Positions 52,772-62,668 of a stretch of 64,000 nt of DNA are shown here, in pieces. The DNA is taken from positions 32,814-96,813 of the forward strand of contig JAJPKL010000007.1 of NCBI GenBank assembly GCA_021323705.1, in the 5' to 3' direction. The position numbers and the translations under genes were made by a program. The notes under the pieces were generated by a model. The model made no database searches. It was not told the origin of the DNA and saw only the letters and a program-made list of their open reading frames with translations. Position 1 is the stretch's first letter, and each line of letters begins with the position of its first letter. The DNA comes from Nitrososphaerota archaeon. Its GTDB lineage: Archaea; Thermoproteota; Nitrososphaeria; Nitrososphaerales; Nitrosopumilaceae.

Positions 52772-53686
52772 CTAGTGAGAATAGAGTGTCTGATTAAGAC
52801 CTGCACCGTTGTAGTAAGAATTGTATGTGTTAATTGCATTCTGAAGGGCCATTTCGCTTGCGGTCTCAATTGCTGAATTTCTGCTGACATAGACGTTTTC
52901 ATTTGTGGTCGAGCTTGTAAGTCCAGCATAATCAGTAGATTGAGTTGCTGTCAGGTGCTTTGCGTGAATCTCTTGGAAAATCTGGATTGCTTTGCTTAAT
53001 GCATATGCTTGTGCAGCATCCAATTGACGACCCATAGTCTTCTCGTTGGTTGTAGGACCAGATTGGAGATTTACATAGTCAGTGTCAATCTTTGTAATTG
53101 CATTCACAAGAGCAGTTGCCTGGGCTTCCATATCATCCCAAGTTTTTTCTAATTGTGCTTGTCTGTCAGGAGCTTGTTCGTTTGTGGTTGCTTGAACTTG
53201 AATATCAGTATACGCAGCATCTATCTTGGATAGCTGTGATACAATTGCCGCTGAGCTGTTAAGAGATTGTTCTCTTGCCTGGTCAATCAGAGCGTTTCTA
53301 TTTCGTCCCTGTTCGTCAGTTGTTGTGCTGTTTAGGCCAGCATAACCCGTATTCTGGAAATCAACGAGTTGTTTGACATGAATCTTGTCAAATTCTGACA
53401 AGGCGTTTTGTGTAGATGCCTGGGCAGCGGTATTCAAGTCACGGCCTTTGGTATTCTCATCAGTGGTAGTGTACCCTAGTCCAGACCAGTTCCTCTGTGA
53501 TTCGTTAATGTCGTTAAACGTATACTTGGCAGAGTAAACCAGAGCGGCCCTTTGCTGAGCCATCAATTGTCTCTGAGCAATATCAGACCATTGATCGTCT
53601 GCAAATACCATCTTGTTTAGGTATACTGAACTTCCACTTAGAACTAAACCGGTTATCATAACCACGGCTAGGAGTTTAACGTTCAC
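52772..53686 (-). CDS. Secreted protein with five helical repeats
   Basis: A 304-residue exported protein. A signal peptide covers residues 1-29 (cleavage FADDQ). Five tandem repeats of about 46 residues follow, each with a Tyr/Leu-rich turn (Y-x-G-L), a T-T-[DN]-E motif (TTTDEN, TTTDEQ, TTNEQ, TTNEK, TTNEN), then an Arg and an Ala/Gln-rich helix. No Cys. It lies on the opposite strand between the two peptide-transporter ATPase genes. No named family; perhaps a cell-wall-associated or binding protein. Confidence 0.72.
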   Translation of the reverse strand: MNVKLLAVVMITGLVLSGSSVYLNKMVFADDQWSDIAQRQLMAQQRAALVYSAKYTFNDINESQRNWSGLGYTTTDENTKGRDLNTAAQASTQNALSEFDKIHVKQLVDFQNTGYAGLNSTTTDEQGRNRNALIDQAREQSLNSSAAIVSQLSKIDAAYTDIQVQATTNEQAPDRQAQLEKTWDDMEAQATALVNAITKIDTDYVNLQSGPTTNEKTMGRQLDAAQAYALSKAIQIFQEIHAKHLTATQSTDYAGLTSSTTNENVYVSRNSAIETASEMALQNAINTYNSYYNGAGLNQTLYSH

Positions 53687-53864
53687 GTTTGTGTATCAGA
53701 TATCATAGCCTTTAAAACTTTGCGATACTAAGAATTTGACCTAATGATCGCCTAAGACAGTTACCGTTAACCCGCACACTAAGATCTCAAGTACAGGCTC
53801 GGGTTCATAGACACCGCATTCCTTTAGTTTTCTTGATATACTTGAACAGCCAAATATCTCCACG

Positions 53865-54824
53865 GTGGAAGAGATCCTTTTTGTAAAGAACCTGAAAAAA
53901 CACTTTGTAAAAAAGGGATTCTTGCGGCAGAAAGAAACCATCCATGCAGTTGATGATGTCACGTTTTCAATCAAAAAAGGCCAAACTCTAGTGTTGGCAG
54001 GAGAGTCAGGGTCTGGCAAAACCACCATAGCGCGCCTGATTTTAAAGGCAATAGAACCAGATTCAGGCGAGATAGTTTTCGATGGTGTTTCGATAGACAA
54101 TGACTGTGGAAGACTTGGCAAATTACGAAGAGAGTGCCAAATGATACACCAGGATCCTTACGCATCAATTGACCCCAGAATGAAAGTCTTTGACATTGTA
54201 AAAGAACCACTAGACATACATGGTATTGGTAAACCAGGTGAGCGAAAAGATCTAGTTTTCGAAGCTCTAAGAGATGTAAGGTTAGACCCCGACGAGGTTG
54301 CATCCAAGTACCCCCATATGTTATCAGGCGGACAGAGACAACGGGTAGTCATTGCAAGATCCATTGCAACAAGACCCAAACTCATCATAGCTGATGAACC
54401 TGTCTCAATGCTCGACGTTTCAGTGCGGGTTGGAATTTTAGAGTTGATAAAAGAACTGCAAAACAAGCACGGTATATCATTTCTTTACATCACGCATGAT
54501 CTCTCTACGGCAAGATATGTCGGGCATGAGATTGCCATACTGTATCTTGGCAAGATTGTAGAGTTTGGAAATATCGAGAAAGTCTTGCTACAACCAAGAC
54601 ATCCTTATACGCGGGCACTTGTTGAATCCATCTCGGAACCCAATCCAGAAAATCTGAACAGCGAGAAAAAAATTCACATCAACAATCCATTAGAGATTGA
54701 TGTATACCAAGGATGCAGATTCAGAGCAAGATGCCCTTATGCCATTGACAAGTGTAGACAAGAGCCCCCTCTAGAACAGGTGGAAGACAAGAGATCTGTT
54801 GCTTGCTTTGTAAAATTAGACTAG
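53865..54824 (+). CDS. Oligo/dipeptide ABC transporter ATPase (OppF-like)
   Basis: A 319-residue ABC ATPase: Walker A GESGSGKTT, Q-loop MIHQDPYASIDPRM, signature LSGGQRQR, Walker B LIIADEPVSMLD, and the Cys-containing peptide-transporter tail (CRFRARCPYAIDKC). It supplies the second nucleotide-binding subunit of the transporter with the OppD-like protein. The start is GTG. Its stop overlaps the convergent smc gene by 4 nt. Confidence 0.92.
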   Translation: MEEILFVKNLKKHFVKKGFLRQKETIHAVDDVTFSIKKGQTLVLAGESGSGKTTIARLILKAIEPDSGEIVFDGVSIDNDCGRLGKLRRECQMIHQDPYASIDPRMKVFDIVKEPLDIHGIGKPGERKDLVFEALRDVRLDPDEVASKYPHMLSGGQRQRVVIARSIATRPKLIIADEPVSMLDVSVRVGILELIKELQNKHGISFLYITHDLSTARYVGHEIAILYLGKIVEFGNIEKVLLQPRHPYTRALVESISEPNPENLNSEKKIHINNPLEIDVYQGCRFRARCPYAIDKCRQEPPLEQVEDKRSVACFVKLD

Positions 54825-57800
54825 TTTGCAACCTGTGGCACATTGGAAATTCTGTGCGATACGACCTGTGAAACCCCGTTTCTTGGAAATACTCCGTAGA
54901 TGAGTTTTGCTTTTTGCACCACAGAGTCTTTTAGTGACACCATTATTATCTGACTTCCGTCAGCTCTGTCTTCAAGTATTTTTGATAATCGCTCGGTGTT
55001 TAGTGCATCCAAGTGTGCGTCCACTTCATCAAGGAGATAGAATGGAGACGGTTTGAGTTTTTGAAGTGCTAACAAAAATGTAATAGCCGCAAGAGTCTTT
55101 TCTCCACCACTAATTGAGGTAGATTCCCTTTTTGGCTTGTTTGGAAATTGCACAAGATATGATATTCCTGATGAGAATATGTCATCCTCGTTTTGAATTT
55201 CAAGCCAGGCGTTTCCTCCTGTCATCTTGTTGAAGATCTCACGTATGTCTTTGTCCACTTTGTCATATGATTCCAAGAATGTCTGCCTCTTGTCTTTGTC
55301 TATTTCTTCAATGAATTTTACAATAGAGTTTCGCTCTGCTTCTAGTTCGTTTTTTCTTGTAGACATTGAGCGGTATCCATTTGAGACCTCAACGTATGTT
55401 TCTGGGGCTCTGGTGTTAAGAGACCCAGACATCTCTTTCTTTTCAGTTTCAAGTTCTAGCAAAATTTGGTCAACATCAAACGATTCAAGCAGATCGCTGT
55501 ATCCATATGAGAGAAGTGTTTTGCGAATTCGTTCTTCGTTTTCATTAAGGTCTTTGACATCACGCAATATAGAGTCCGACTGCCTCTCCAATCCGTTGAT
55601 CTCTTTTGTAAGTGATCTTTCAGACTCGTAGAGGCTTTTTAGCTTGGCATCGTAGTCTTTGAGTGTTGATACAGAGGTACCCGATGTAGATATCAACTGC
55701 TGTTCTTTTTCACGTAACAAGACAAGAGATGCGTCGACGTTTTCCTTTTCCTTTGAAAGGGCTCTTGACTGTACCTCAAGATCATGCTTTTCGTGGTTTA
55801 ATGAAGACTGTTCTTCAGAGAGACGGCGCATGTTTGCTTTGTGCGAATTTTCTTCATTGGTAAGTTCGGTCATCCGTGCAGTGAGTTCACGAAACTCGGT
55901 TGAAATTGTGCTTTGTGCACTCATAAGGGCGGAGCGTTTCTCATTTAGAGCAGCAATCAGGTTGGCAATCCTTGTTTGTTCTTCTTCAGCATAGTTTTCT
56001 TTTGTTAGCGCAATTCTCTCTTCAAGGGATATGATGTAAGAGTCAATCTTTGAAAACTCTACCGTTATACTCTCATCCCTTCGTTTGAGCTGCGATATTC
56101 TTGAAGAGATCTGTTCAAGCGATGTGTTGATTGTCTTTAGTTTGGTTTTCACGTCTGTGAGGCTGAGGTCCACGTTAGCAAGCCCAGTCTCGGAGGCATT
56201 ATGTCTGCCAACAAGGTTTTGTGTTATCCTCTCAATCTTCTTTATCTGGTTCTTCTTGTTTTGGATAAACTTCTTTAACAATTCAAGGGATTGCACCAGG
56301 CCATCAACCGATGTACTAAGAAGAATTATCTTTGTAAGGTTTGATACCTTGGAGTTTATGTCTACAACCACAGCATTTGCATCGGCCTCAAAGAACTGTC
56401 CGTCTAAGGTAACGGCTCGGTATCCTTTCTTTGACAAGGCGTATGCTGTTTCTTTGGAGTTTACTAAGCAAATGCTTCCAAAAATGAAGTTTTTGAGGGG
56501 CTCTAGCTTTTCTTCACATTTGACAAAGTCAGACAAAATTCCAAGCACTCCATCCTCGTGCTTTATTGTTATCTTGGAATTTGCCACAGCATCTAAAGGA
56601 ATAATTCTAATCTTTGGAAGTTTTTTCTGCTGCGCAAACTCTGCAATACCAAGTAGTGTAGCAAAGTCGTTTACTACAAGCGCCTTTAACCAGTCAGAGC
56701 CAACAGACAAAACCGCTCTCTCATATTGCTTGTCCCAAGAGAGAAGTTCGTAGACAAGCCCTCTTATCCCAAGTCTCTTAGAGTCTTCCTTGAGTTTTGC
56801 AATTGAATAGTCCTCATGCATCACTTCTTTTACGACTTTTATCTTTGCTTCATACTGTGCTGCAGCCTTGCTGGCTTTTTCAAAAATCAATGTAGTTTCT
56901 TCAATATCTTTTTCTATCTTGGCTCCCTTGTCACGCAGATCAGAGAGCCTAGACTTTAGCTCGCCGATTGCAGATTCGTGTGTTGCTCTTACTTGTTTTA
57001 GTTTTTGTTCAAGGCTGAGCAGTTTTTCTTTTTCGTGCTCTAGCGCTTTTGCTTTTTGTTGGTTTTGCTCCACTTTACTTTGTATGTCGAGACGCTCTTG
57101 CTCTAGTTTTGATTTTGAAAGCTTTGCATCGTTTAAGGTGCTGGAGAGATTTCTTACCTTTTCATCAATTTTGATCTTGTTTGTGGCAACTTGGGATTGC
57201 TGCCTTAATGTCTGACTAAGCTCGGAATCAACCTGACCAAGTTCTGCATTTGTGTTTTTTTTCGATTCGTTGATAGCGTTAACCGAGTTTTTCAGCTCTG
57301 CAATCTGAGATTCGATGGCAGCACGCTTCTCATGTAAAAGGGACAGCTCAGACTGAATTTCAGGCAATCGTGATTCGATTTGCGATATCCTTCTTGCGTT
57401 GGTAGCAAGTTTGCTGTTTGCAGATTCGGACTGGTGCATCGCTGTTGAGAGTTCAGAGTCTATTGAGGCCTTGGCAATGTTGTATGCGTTGACCTCTTCC
57501 ATGAACTTTTGTTTCTCTTCTTCAAGTTTCTTTATCTCCTCCCTCAATTGTATTCGTTGTTCATCAAACTTTTTGTATTCGGATTGGATTGCGTTAAGGC
57601 TTCGCTCCTTTGATATCTTTTGTGTGTCAATATCTCTTAGTTTGTTGGATGCCTGTATGGCATAGAGCCGCTTTAGCTCACGATCAAGAAAGTCATATCG
57701 GAGCTGGTTGTTTCGCTCAACTTCAAGTTCGTCTATGCGCTTTTTTATCTCATCCATCCTTGCAAGAGCTATCTCAAGCCTTCTGTCTGCCTCATCAAGT

Positions 57801-58345
57801 TGCTTTAGGGCCTCTGTCTTTTTCTCGTCAAAATAAGCAAGCCCTATTATATCCTCAATTATTCTTCGTCTCTCCTCAGAATTGAATTCAGATATTCTGG
57901 TGATCGTACCCTGTTGTACTATGTTCAGTTTGTGGATTCCACAGTTTGCTATCTCAAGAAGATCCAAGATGTGGTTGCGGAGCACCTTTTTTTGGTTTAG
58001 ATAATAGATGTTCTCTCCAGACTCGTCCATCTCTCTTGTGATGGTAACTATGCTAGAGTCAACCGGTATCTTTCTGTCAGTATTATCAAAGTGGCAACTT
58101 ACACGTGCAATCTTTGCCCCATGGCGGGCATTGTCTACATCATGCAGTAATGAGCGCAGTTTGTCTACTCTCATGACCTTGGGCGAGTTCTCGCCCAAGG
58201 CAAAGGAGATCGCATCAAGAATGTTACTCTTACCAGATCCATTAGCGCCAGATATGGCTATGAGGCCAGACTCAAAGTTGACTATGGTGTTCTTGTAACC
58301 AAATGATTTGAATCCAAAGATCTCTAGCTTGCGTATATGGACCAA
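54821..58345 (-). CDS. smc: Chromosome segregation ATPase SMC
   Basis: A 1174-residue SMC protein. Walker A ISGANGSGKSN is near residues 32-41; two long coiled coils (about 170-490 and 670-1000) flank a hinge (about 510-660) with Gly-rich turns; the C-terminal head has the signature SISGGEKT and Walker B YLLDEVDAHLD. It forms the ring that compacts and separates chromosomes with ScpA/B-type partners, not seen nearby. Length is standard. The following ino1 gene is on the same strand 82 nt upstream of its start. Confidence 0.96.
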   Translation of the reverse strand: MVHIRKLEIFGFKSFGYKNTIVNFESGLIAISGANGSGKSNILDAISFALGENSPKVMRVDKLRSLLHDVDNARHGAKIARVSCHFDNTDRKIPVDSSIVTITREMDESGENIYYLNQKKVLRNHILDLLEIANCGIHKLNIVQQGTITRISEFNSEERRRIIEDIIGLAYFDEKKTEALKQLDEADRRLEIALARMDEIKKRIDELEVERNNQLRYDFLDRELKRLYAIQASNKLRDIDTQKISKERSLNAIQSEYKKFDEQRIQLREEIKKLEEEKQKFMEEVNAYNIAKASIDSELSTAMHQSESANSKLATNARRISQIESRLPEIQSELSLLHEKRAAIESQIAELKNSVNAINESKKNTNAELGQVDSELSQTLRQQSQVATNKIKIDEKVRNLSSTLNDAKLSKSKLEQERLDIQSKVEQNQQKAKALEHEKEKLLSLEQKLKQVRATHESAIGELKSRLSDLRDKGAKIEKDIEETTLIFEKASKAAAQYEAKIKVVKEVMHEDYSIAKLKEDSKRLGIRGLVYELLSWDKQYERAVLSVGSDWLKALVVNDFATLLGIAEFAQQKKLPKIRIIPLDAVANSKITIKHEDGVLGILSDFVKCEEKLEPLKNFIFGSICLVNSKETAYALSKKGYRAVTLDGQFFEADANAVVVDINSKVSNLTKIILLSTSVDGLVQSLELLKKFIQNKKNQIKKIERITQNLVGRHNASETGLANVDLSLTDVKTKLKTINTSLEQISSRISQLKRRDESITVEFSKIDSYIISLEERIALTKENYAEEEQTRIANLIAALNEKRSALMSAQSTISTEFRELTARMTELTNEENSHKANMRRLSEEQSSLNHEKHDLEVQSRALSKEKENVDASLVLLREKEQQLISTSGTSVSTLKDYDAKLKSLYESERSLTKEINGLERQSDSILRDVKDLNENEERIRKTLLSYGYSDLLESFDVDQILLELETEKKEMSGSLNTRAPETYVEVSNGYRSMSTRKNELEAERNSIVKFIEEIDKDKRQTFLESYDKVDKDIREIFNKMTGGNAWLEIQNEDDIFSSGISYLVQFPNKPKRESTSISGGEKTLAAITFLLALQKLKPSPFYLLDEVDAHLDALNTERLSKILEDRADGSQIIMVSLKDSVVQKAKLIYGVFPRNGVSQVVSHRISNVPQVAN

Positions 58346-58427
58346 TGAAAACGATGATCATGCGTGTGAAATAACAGATTATTGACAAGTTTCATTGACT
58401 AGGCTAACAATAATTGTAATGTGTGAG

Positions 58428-59495
58428 TTATTGGTCTCGTTTGCCTTCAACAAACTCTGCAAAGGCCTTCTTTGCCTCAGTGTATGGCATCTGGATAGGA
58501 GGATGTTTGAAGCAGTAAGATGAGATGCTGGTCATTGGCCCCGAGAGCTTTCTGTCTAGCGCTATCTTCAATCCCCGTATGGCGTCGATCATTATACCTG
58601 CACTATTGTAAGCATCAATTACCTTAAGCTTGAGATCCAATTTGATAGGTATCTTACCAAAGTACTTGCCCTCGATATTGATATAGCAGATCTTCTCGTT
58701 GTCAATGAAATCAACATAGTCACTTGGGCCTATTCTCATTGGGATATCATAGTCGGCCATCGCCTTTACTGCGCTTGTCTTGCTTATTCTCTTGTCCTCA
58801 AGTCGCTCCTCGTCAAGCATGTTGTAAAAGTCCATGTCTCCTCCAATGTTTAGCTGGTATGTGCCATCTACTAGCACGCCCCTGTCTACAAAGAGCTTCA
58901 CAAGCGTTTTGTGGACTACGGTGGCTCCAAGTTGGCTCATCACATCGTCTCCTGCAAGTGGGATCTTTTTTTCTGCATACATCTGCTGCCATTTTGGCTC
59001 AGACGCGATAAACACTGGTATGGCATTAAGAAAGCCTATTCCTGCCTCAAGGGCTTGGCTTGCATAGTGTCGCACGGCCTCTGTGCTTCCAACTGGGAGG
59101 TAATTTACAAGCATCTCTGCGCCTGTATCCTCGAGTATCTTTTTGACGTTAACATCAGGCTCTTTTGATGAGGTTACTATTCTGGAGAGGTGTCTTCCAA
59201 GCCCATCTTTTGTTGGTCCGCGTTGTACTATGACTCCAGTTTTAGGCACTTCGGCTACAGTAACAGTGTTGTTTGGCCTTGCATAAATTGCCTCAGAGAC
59301 ATCTTTTCCAACTTTTGTGTCTGCCACGTCAAATGCTGCCACAACTTCAATGTCATTTGGGACATATCCGCCCAGGTTATATGCCGTAAGCCCTACAGTA
59401 TCATTAGGATTATCGGTATAGTATTTTGCCCCTTGGATTAGTGCCGATGCGCAGTTTCCTACCCCGGCTATGGCAATTTTGATCTTCTTTCCCAA
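58428..59495 (-). CDS. ino1: Inositol-3-phosphate synthase
   Basis: A 355-residue NAD-dependent cyclase converting glucose 6-phosphate to inositol phosphate. The Rossmann motif IAGVGNCASALIQG, the SKEPDV segment, LPVGSTEAVRHYA, and KIPLAGDDVMSQLGATVVHK plus PSDYVDF match the prokaryotic-type enzyme. In archaea it supplies inositol-headgroup lipids, matching the CDP-alcohol transferase at 24670. The TTG start is about 30 nt from a TATA-like ATTAATATG. Confidence 0.94.
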   Translation of the reverse strand: MGKKIKIAIAGVGNCASALIQGAKYYTDNPNDTVGLTAYNLGGYVPNDIEVVAAFDVADTKVGKDVSEAIYARPNNTVTVAEVPKTGVIVQRGPTKDGLGRHLSRIVTSSKEPDVNVKKILEDTGAEMLVNYLPVGSTEAVRHYASQALEAGIGFLNAIPVFIASEPKWQQMYAEKKIPLAGDDVMSQLGATVVHKTLVKLFVDRGVLVDGTYQLNIGGDMDFYNMLDEERLEDKRISKTSAVKAMADYDIPMRIGPSDYVDFIDNEKICYINIEGKYFGKIPIKLDLKLKVIDAYNSAGIMIDAIRGLKIALDRKLSGPMTSISSYCFKHPPIQMPYTEAKKAFAEFVEGKRDQ

Positions 59496-59581
59496 CTTCG
59501 ATAGCTTCCAAATTACACCTACATATTAATTGTGATTTAATAGTGCAGAGGATTTTATACCCCAGATTGGATTTGTGACCT

Positions 59582-60520
59582 GTGACAAATCAGGGCAGAC
59601 CCGTAAAAGACATTTCAGTAAAAAAAGATGATTCCATTAACATGATATTTGATCAAATGTCAAAATCTGGAGGATTTGAATCACGAAATCTTGTTGACGG
59701 TCTGAATATTCTTTCTTCAATGGTCGAGGACAAGCAGTGTTTGAAGTTTTTGTCTTTTGTCGGGGCAGTCATATCCACAGGACTTAGGGGAATAATCAAG
59801 GACATGATAAAGAACAAGATGTGCGATGTAGTAATTACCACTTGTGGGGCTCTTGACCACGACGTTGCAAGACACTATTCCAATTATTTGGAAGGATCTT
59901 TTACCCTTGATGACAGCAAATTAGCAGACGAGGGAATTCACAGACTGGGAAATGTTCTGGTTCCACTAAAAAGTTACGGTCCACTGATTGAAGAAAAAGT
60001 TCAAGCATTTTTACAAAAAGAATACTCGAAAGGAAGAAAAGAGATGTCAACTCATGACGTTTGCAAAATAATCGGCTCCAATCTCGACGAAGATTCTTTT
60101 CTGTACTGGGCAGACAAAAACAATATACCGGTAATAGTTCCAGGAATAATGGATGGTGCAGTAGGTAGTCAGATATGGATGTTTACTCAAAAACACAATG
60201 ACTTTAGATTGAATGTAGCTGCAGACGGAGATCTGCTGTCAGGATTAATCTTCAAAGCAAAAAAATCTGGCGCACTCATGATAGGCGGAGGCATATCAAA
60301 ACACCATACGCTGTGGTGGAATCAATATAGAGACGGATTGGATTATGCAGTATACATTACAACTGCACAAGAGTTTGATGGAAGTTTGAGCGGAGCACTT
60401 GTCAGAGAAGCAATCTCATGGGGAAAAGTAACTCAGAATGCAAAACAGACTACCATACATGCAGAGGCAACAACAATTCTTCCGTTTCTTTATTCTGCCT
60501 TGCTTTCTAGAGTTAAATAG
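59582..60520 (+). CDS. dys: Deoxyhypusine synthase
   Basis: A 312-residue NAD enzyme transferring the aminobutyl group of spermidine to a lysine of translation factor aIF5A. The catalytic lysine lies in MIGGGISKHHTLWWNQ and the NAD segments TTCGALDHDVARHY and TTAQEFDGSLSGAL are canonical. The GTG start at 59582 is exactly leaderless from TATA box GATTTTATACC. It is more typical of the family than the paralogue at 26226. Its stop overlaps the convergent GNAT gene by 8 nt. Confidence 0.94.
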   Translation: MTNQGRPVKDISVKKDDSINMIFDQMSKSGGFESRNLVDGLNILSSMVEDKQCLKFLSFVGAVISTGLRGIIKDMIKNKMCDVVITTCGALDHDVARHYSNYLEGSFTLDDSKLADEGIHRLGNVLVPLKSYGPLIEEKVQAFLQKEYSKGRKEMSTHDVCKIIGSNLDEDSFLYWADKNNIPVIVPGIMDGAVGSQIWMFTQKHNDFRLNVAADGDLLSGLIFKAKKSGALMIGGGISKHHTLWWNQYRDGLDYAVYITTAQEFDGSLSGALVREAISWGKVTQNAKQTTIHAEATTILPFLYSALLSRVK

Positions 60521-61238
60521 TGTAAATGTTTTTGCGATAAATCTCTTTGAAGTCCAACTTGTGGTAAAAACCAAGAAGTTTGTCTCTTTGATATGTTTCA
60601 AGCATCAGAAAGTCTAGGTTTCTTCTCCTGACCTCATCTATTGCAAAGTCAATTAACAAAGCAGCGCGTCCTTTCTTTCTCATTTCAGGTATGGTTCCAA
60701 GACAGTAGAGTCCTAGCATGGAATTACTTTCATACAAAGCCACGCAAGAACTTGCAGAGTCATCAACGTAGTATTCGATTGAATTGATAGACCTTTTTAC
60801 TATTTCATCCACGGAAGCAAGCCATTCATTGCAGTCATATGCGCTACAAAATGTTTTTGACCAGACCAGAGATTCCTCGTTTGATATCCTGTGTGCTTGA
60901 GACCTTGTCGTAGAATTTGGAGTTTTGATAAGAACATGTTGGACGTCATACAATTTGAAATTTTTTTGCAATAGTTTTTCTTCAAGATCAGGTCGGTTTA
61001 ACACGTAAAAGTATGGAATGGTGCGATATTTTGCAAAGAGTTTCAGCGAATCATCAAGTGTTTTGTCGTCAAGGCACGTCATGTTAGCAATCTTGTCAAA
61101 GAAAACGTCATTTGGCAAGTCTTGGTTGAAGAAAAATGTTCCACATGTAAGATTTATCGAGTTGCTCCAAATACCAGTAAAGGCAAGGTCTACTGCCTCT
61201 GCCCTTGATATTATGTTGTTATTCCCAACACTTGACAT
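60513..61238 (-). CDS. GNAT-family acetyltransferase
   Basis: A 241-residue protein. The C-terminal GNAT domain has the acetyl-CoA loop PEMRKKGRAALLIDFA (about residues 191-206) preceded by the strand LGLYCLGTI. The N-terminal 110 residues are a divergent GNAT-like half. Its ATG overlaps the end of the CysRS-like gene by 28 nt, so the two are translated together and their functions are probably linked. The acceptor is unknown. Confidence 0.82.
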   Translation of the reverse strand: MSSVGNNNIISRAEAVDLAFTGIWSNSINLTCGTFFFNQDLPNDVFFDKIANMTCLDDKTLDDSLKLFAKYRTIPYFYVLNRPDLEEKLLQKNFKLYDVQHVLIKTPNSTTRSQAHRISNEESLVWSKTFCSAYDCNEWLASVDEIVKRSINSIEYYVDDSASSCVALYESNSMLGLYCLGTIPEMRKKGRAALLIDFAIDEVRRRNLDFLMLETYQRDKLLGFYHKLDFKEIYRKNIYTI

Positions 61239-62371
61239 ACTCGTTCAAAATCAACCAAGCTGATATTCTTACCTGCCATTACCTTGGAACATATGTTTTC
61301 AAAGATTTCAAGCGCTTTTGGCGAGTTGAGATCGTCATCTAGCGCTTCAAGAAACGCTTCAATCAACCCTGAGATTTCACTGTCTGTTTTTTCTGATGCT
61401 TTCAAACCTGCAAGGTGTACCTTGTCCAAAAATGGTTTTTTTTCTACAAGTTGGTTTTCATCAAAGTTAATGTCTTCTCGATAATGTTTTGAAAACAGGT
61501 ACAGCCTCAACAGATTCTGCCCATATTTGCGCACTAGATCTTTTGACCAGACCACATTTCCTAATGATTTTGACATCTTTTCCCCTTTTGCCAAAACAAT
61601 ACCCACGTGCATCCATATCTTAACTGGGTTTTCCAATCCTGAGAACAACTTGTATTGTGCAAGATGTGCTTCATGATGGGGATACAAAAGCTCCCTTGCG
61701 CCACCATGGATATCATAGTTTGTTCCAAAGTTTTCCAATGCAACCGTAGTGTCTTGCATGTGCCACCATGGGATTCCTTCACCAAATTTGCTTTGCCATG
61801 CAAAGTCAAAGTTTTCAGAACAGTTCCAAAGCATGATGTCATTTTGGCTTTTTTTATTTGGGCCAATGTCCAGTCTGTGTCGCAAGAGTTGGTCGTGCGA
61901 CTGTTTTGAGAGCATTCCATATGTTTTGATTTTGGATGTATCAAGATACACATTGCCATTTGCATAATATGCGACTTTGTTGTCAAGTAACTTTGCAATG
62001 TGGTTCTCTACATATTCAACATAGTCTGAAACATATGCAAGCCTGTTAACACTTTTGACGTTGAGTGCTACAAGGTCTTCAGCAAATTTGTTTGCATAGA
62101 ACATGGCAACTGCGCGATAGTCTTGTGATTCAGATTTTGCTTTGTTGAATACGTTTTGGTTGATATCAGTCATGTTTACCAAGACATCAGTACCACATCC
62201 CCTCTCATTCAAATGCCTGCACAAGAGGTCATATGTGAGAAAGATCCTTGCATGTCCCACGTGGGTATAGTCATACAAGGTTGGACCGCAGATGAATATT
62301 CTCGCTAGATCTTTTTTGAATGGCTCAAAATTATCCTTGGTTGAAGTAAAAGAATTGAAGAGTGTGATCAT
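61211..62371 (-). CDS. Short CysRS-like ligase with altered zinc site
   Basis: A 386-residue class I synthetase-type protein close to cysteinyl-tRNA synthetase: ICGPTLYDYTHVGHAR (Cys28; HIGH as HVGH, 37-40) and GEKMSKSLGN (265-269). Normal CysRS binds zinc with Cys, Cys, His and Glu; here the second Cys is Asp207 (PWWHMQD) and the Glu is His236 (HHEAH). It ends soon after KMSKS plus one helical bundle, about 75 residues shorter than usual CysRS, so the anticodon region is reduced. It may be this organism's CysRS or a cysteine:amine ligase like MshC. Transcribed after the Lrp-domain gene (8-nt gap) and before GNAT. Confidence 0.8.
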   Translation of the reverse strand: MITLFNSFTSTKDNFEPFKKDLARIFICGPTLYDYTHVGHARIFLTYDLLCRHLNERGCGTDVLVNMTDINQNVFNKAKSESQDYRAVAMFYANKFAEDLVALNVKSVNRLAYVSDYVEYVENHIAKLLDNKVAYYANGNVYLDTSKIKTYGMLSKQSHDQLLRHRLDIGPNKKSQNDIMLWNCSENFDFAWQSKFGEGIPWWHMQDTTVALENFGTNYDIHGGARELLYPHHEAHLAQYKLFSGLENPVKIWMHVGIVLAKGEKMSKSLGNVVWSKDLVRKYGQNLLRLYLFSKHYREDINFDENQLVEKKPFLDKVHLAGLKASEKTDSEISGLIEAFLEALDDDLNSPKALEIFENICSKVMAGKNISLVDFERVCQVLGITT

Positions 62372-62379
62372 GACACACC

Positions 62380-62625
62380 CTATCTTCCACCTTGGGATAA
62401 GATAGGAGTCAGCGTTACTGTTGAACGAACTTTTGGAATTCGTCTTATCTTATGTGTGACAATATCTTCAAGTTTAGCGCCAGAGTCGGCCTGAACCTTG
62501 ACAAATATGTCGTATATGCCATAGGTGCCTCTAACCTCTTTTATTTCCGGGATTTTGGCCAGTTCATTTATGATGTCAATTTCTGCGCCCAGGTCACAAT
62601 TTATGAGAATATATAATGATTCCAT
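62380..62625 (-). CDS. Stand-alone Lrp/AsnC ligand-binding (RAM) domain
   Basis: An 81-residue single RAM domain (beta-alpha-beta-beta-alpha-beta; YILINCDLGAEIDIINEL, then YGIYDIFVKV) without the usual helix-turn-helix. RAM domains bind amino acids and assemble as dimers or octamers. A TATA-like TTTTATG about 25 nt upstream fits a leaderless ATG. It heads the operon with the CysRS-like and GNAT genes, which suggests amino-acid (perhaps cysteine) sensing. Confidence 0.85.
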   Translation of the reverse strand: MESLYILINCDLGAEIDIINELAKIPEIKEVRGTYGIYDIFVKVQADSGAKLEDIVTHKIRRIPKVRSTVTLTPILSQGGR

Positions 62626-62668
62626 GCCATATGGTAATTTTTAGTACATAAAATGATTCCCCTGTTGT

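Noticed and set aside
53741..54121. 126-codon minus-strand frame over the OppF-like start
   Set aside because: Most of it mirrors the ABC ATPase. The last 38 codons (from a GTG near 53861) look somewhat protein-like, but no promoter or motif supports them.
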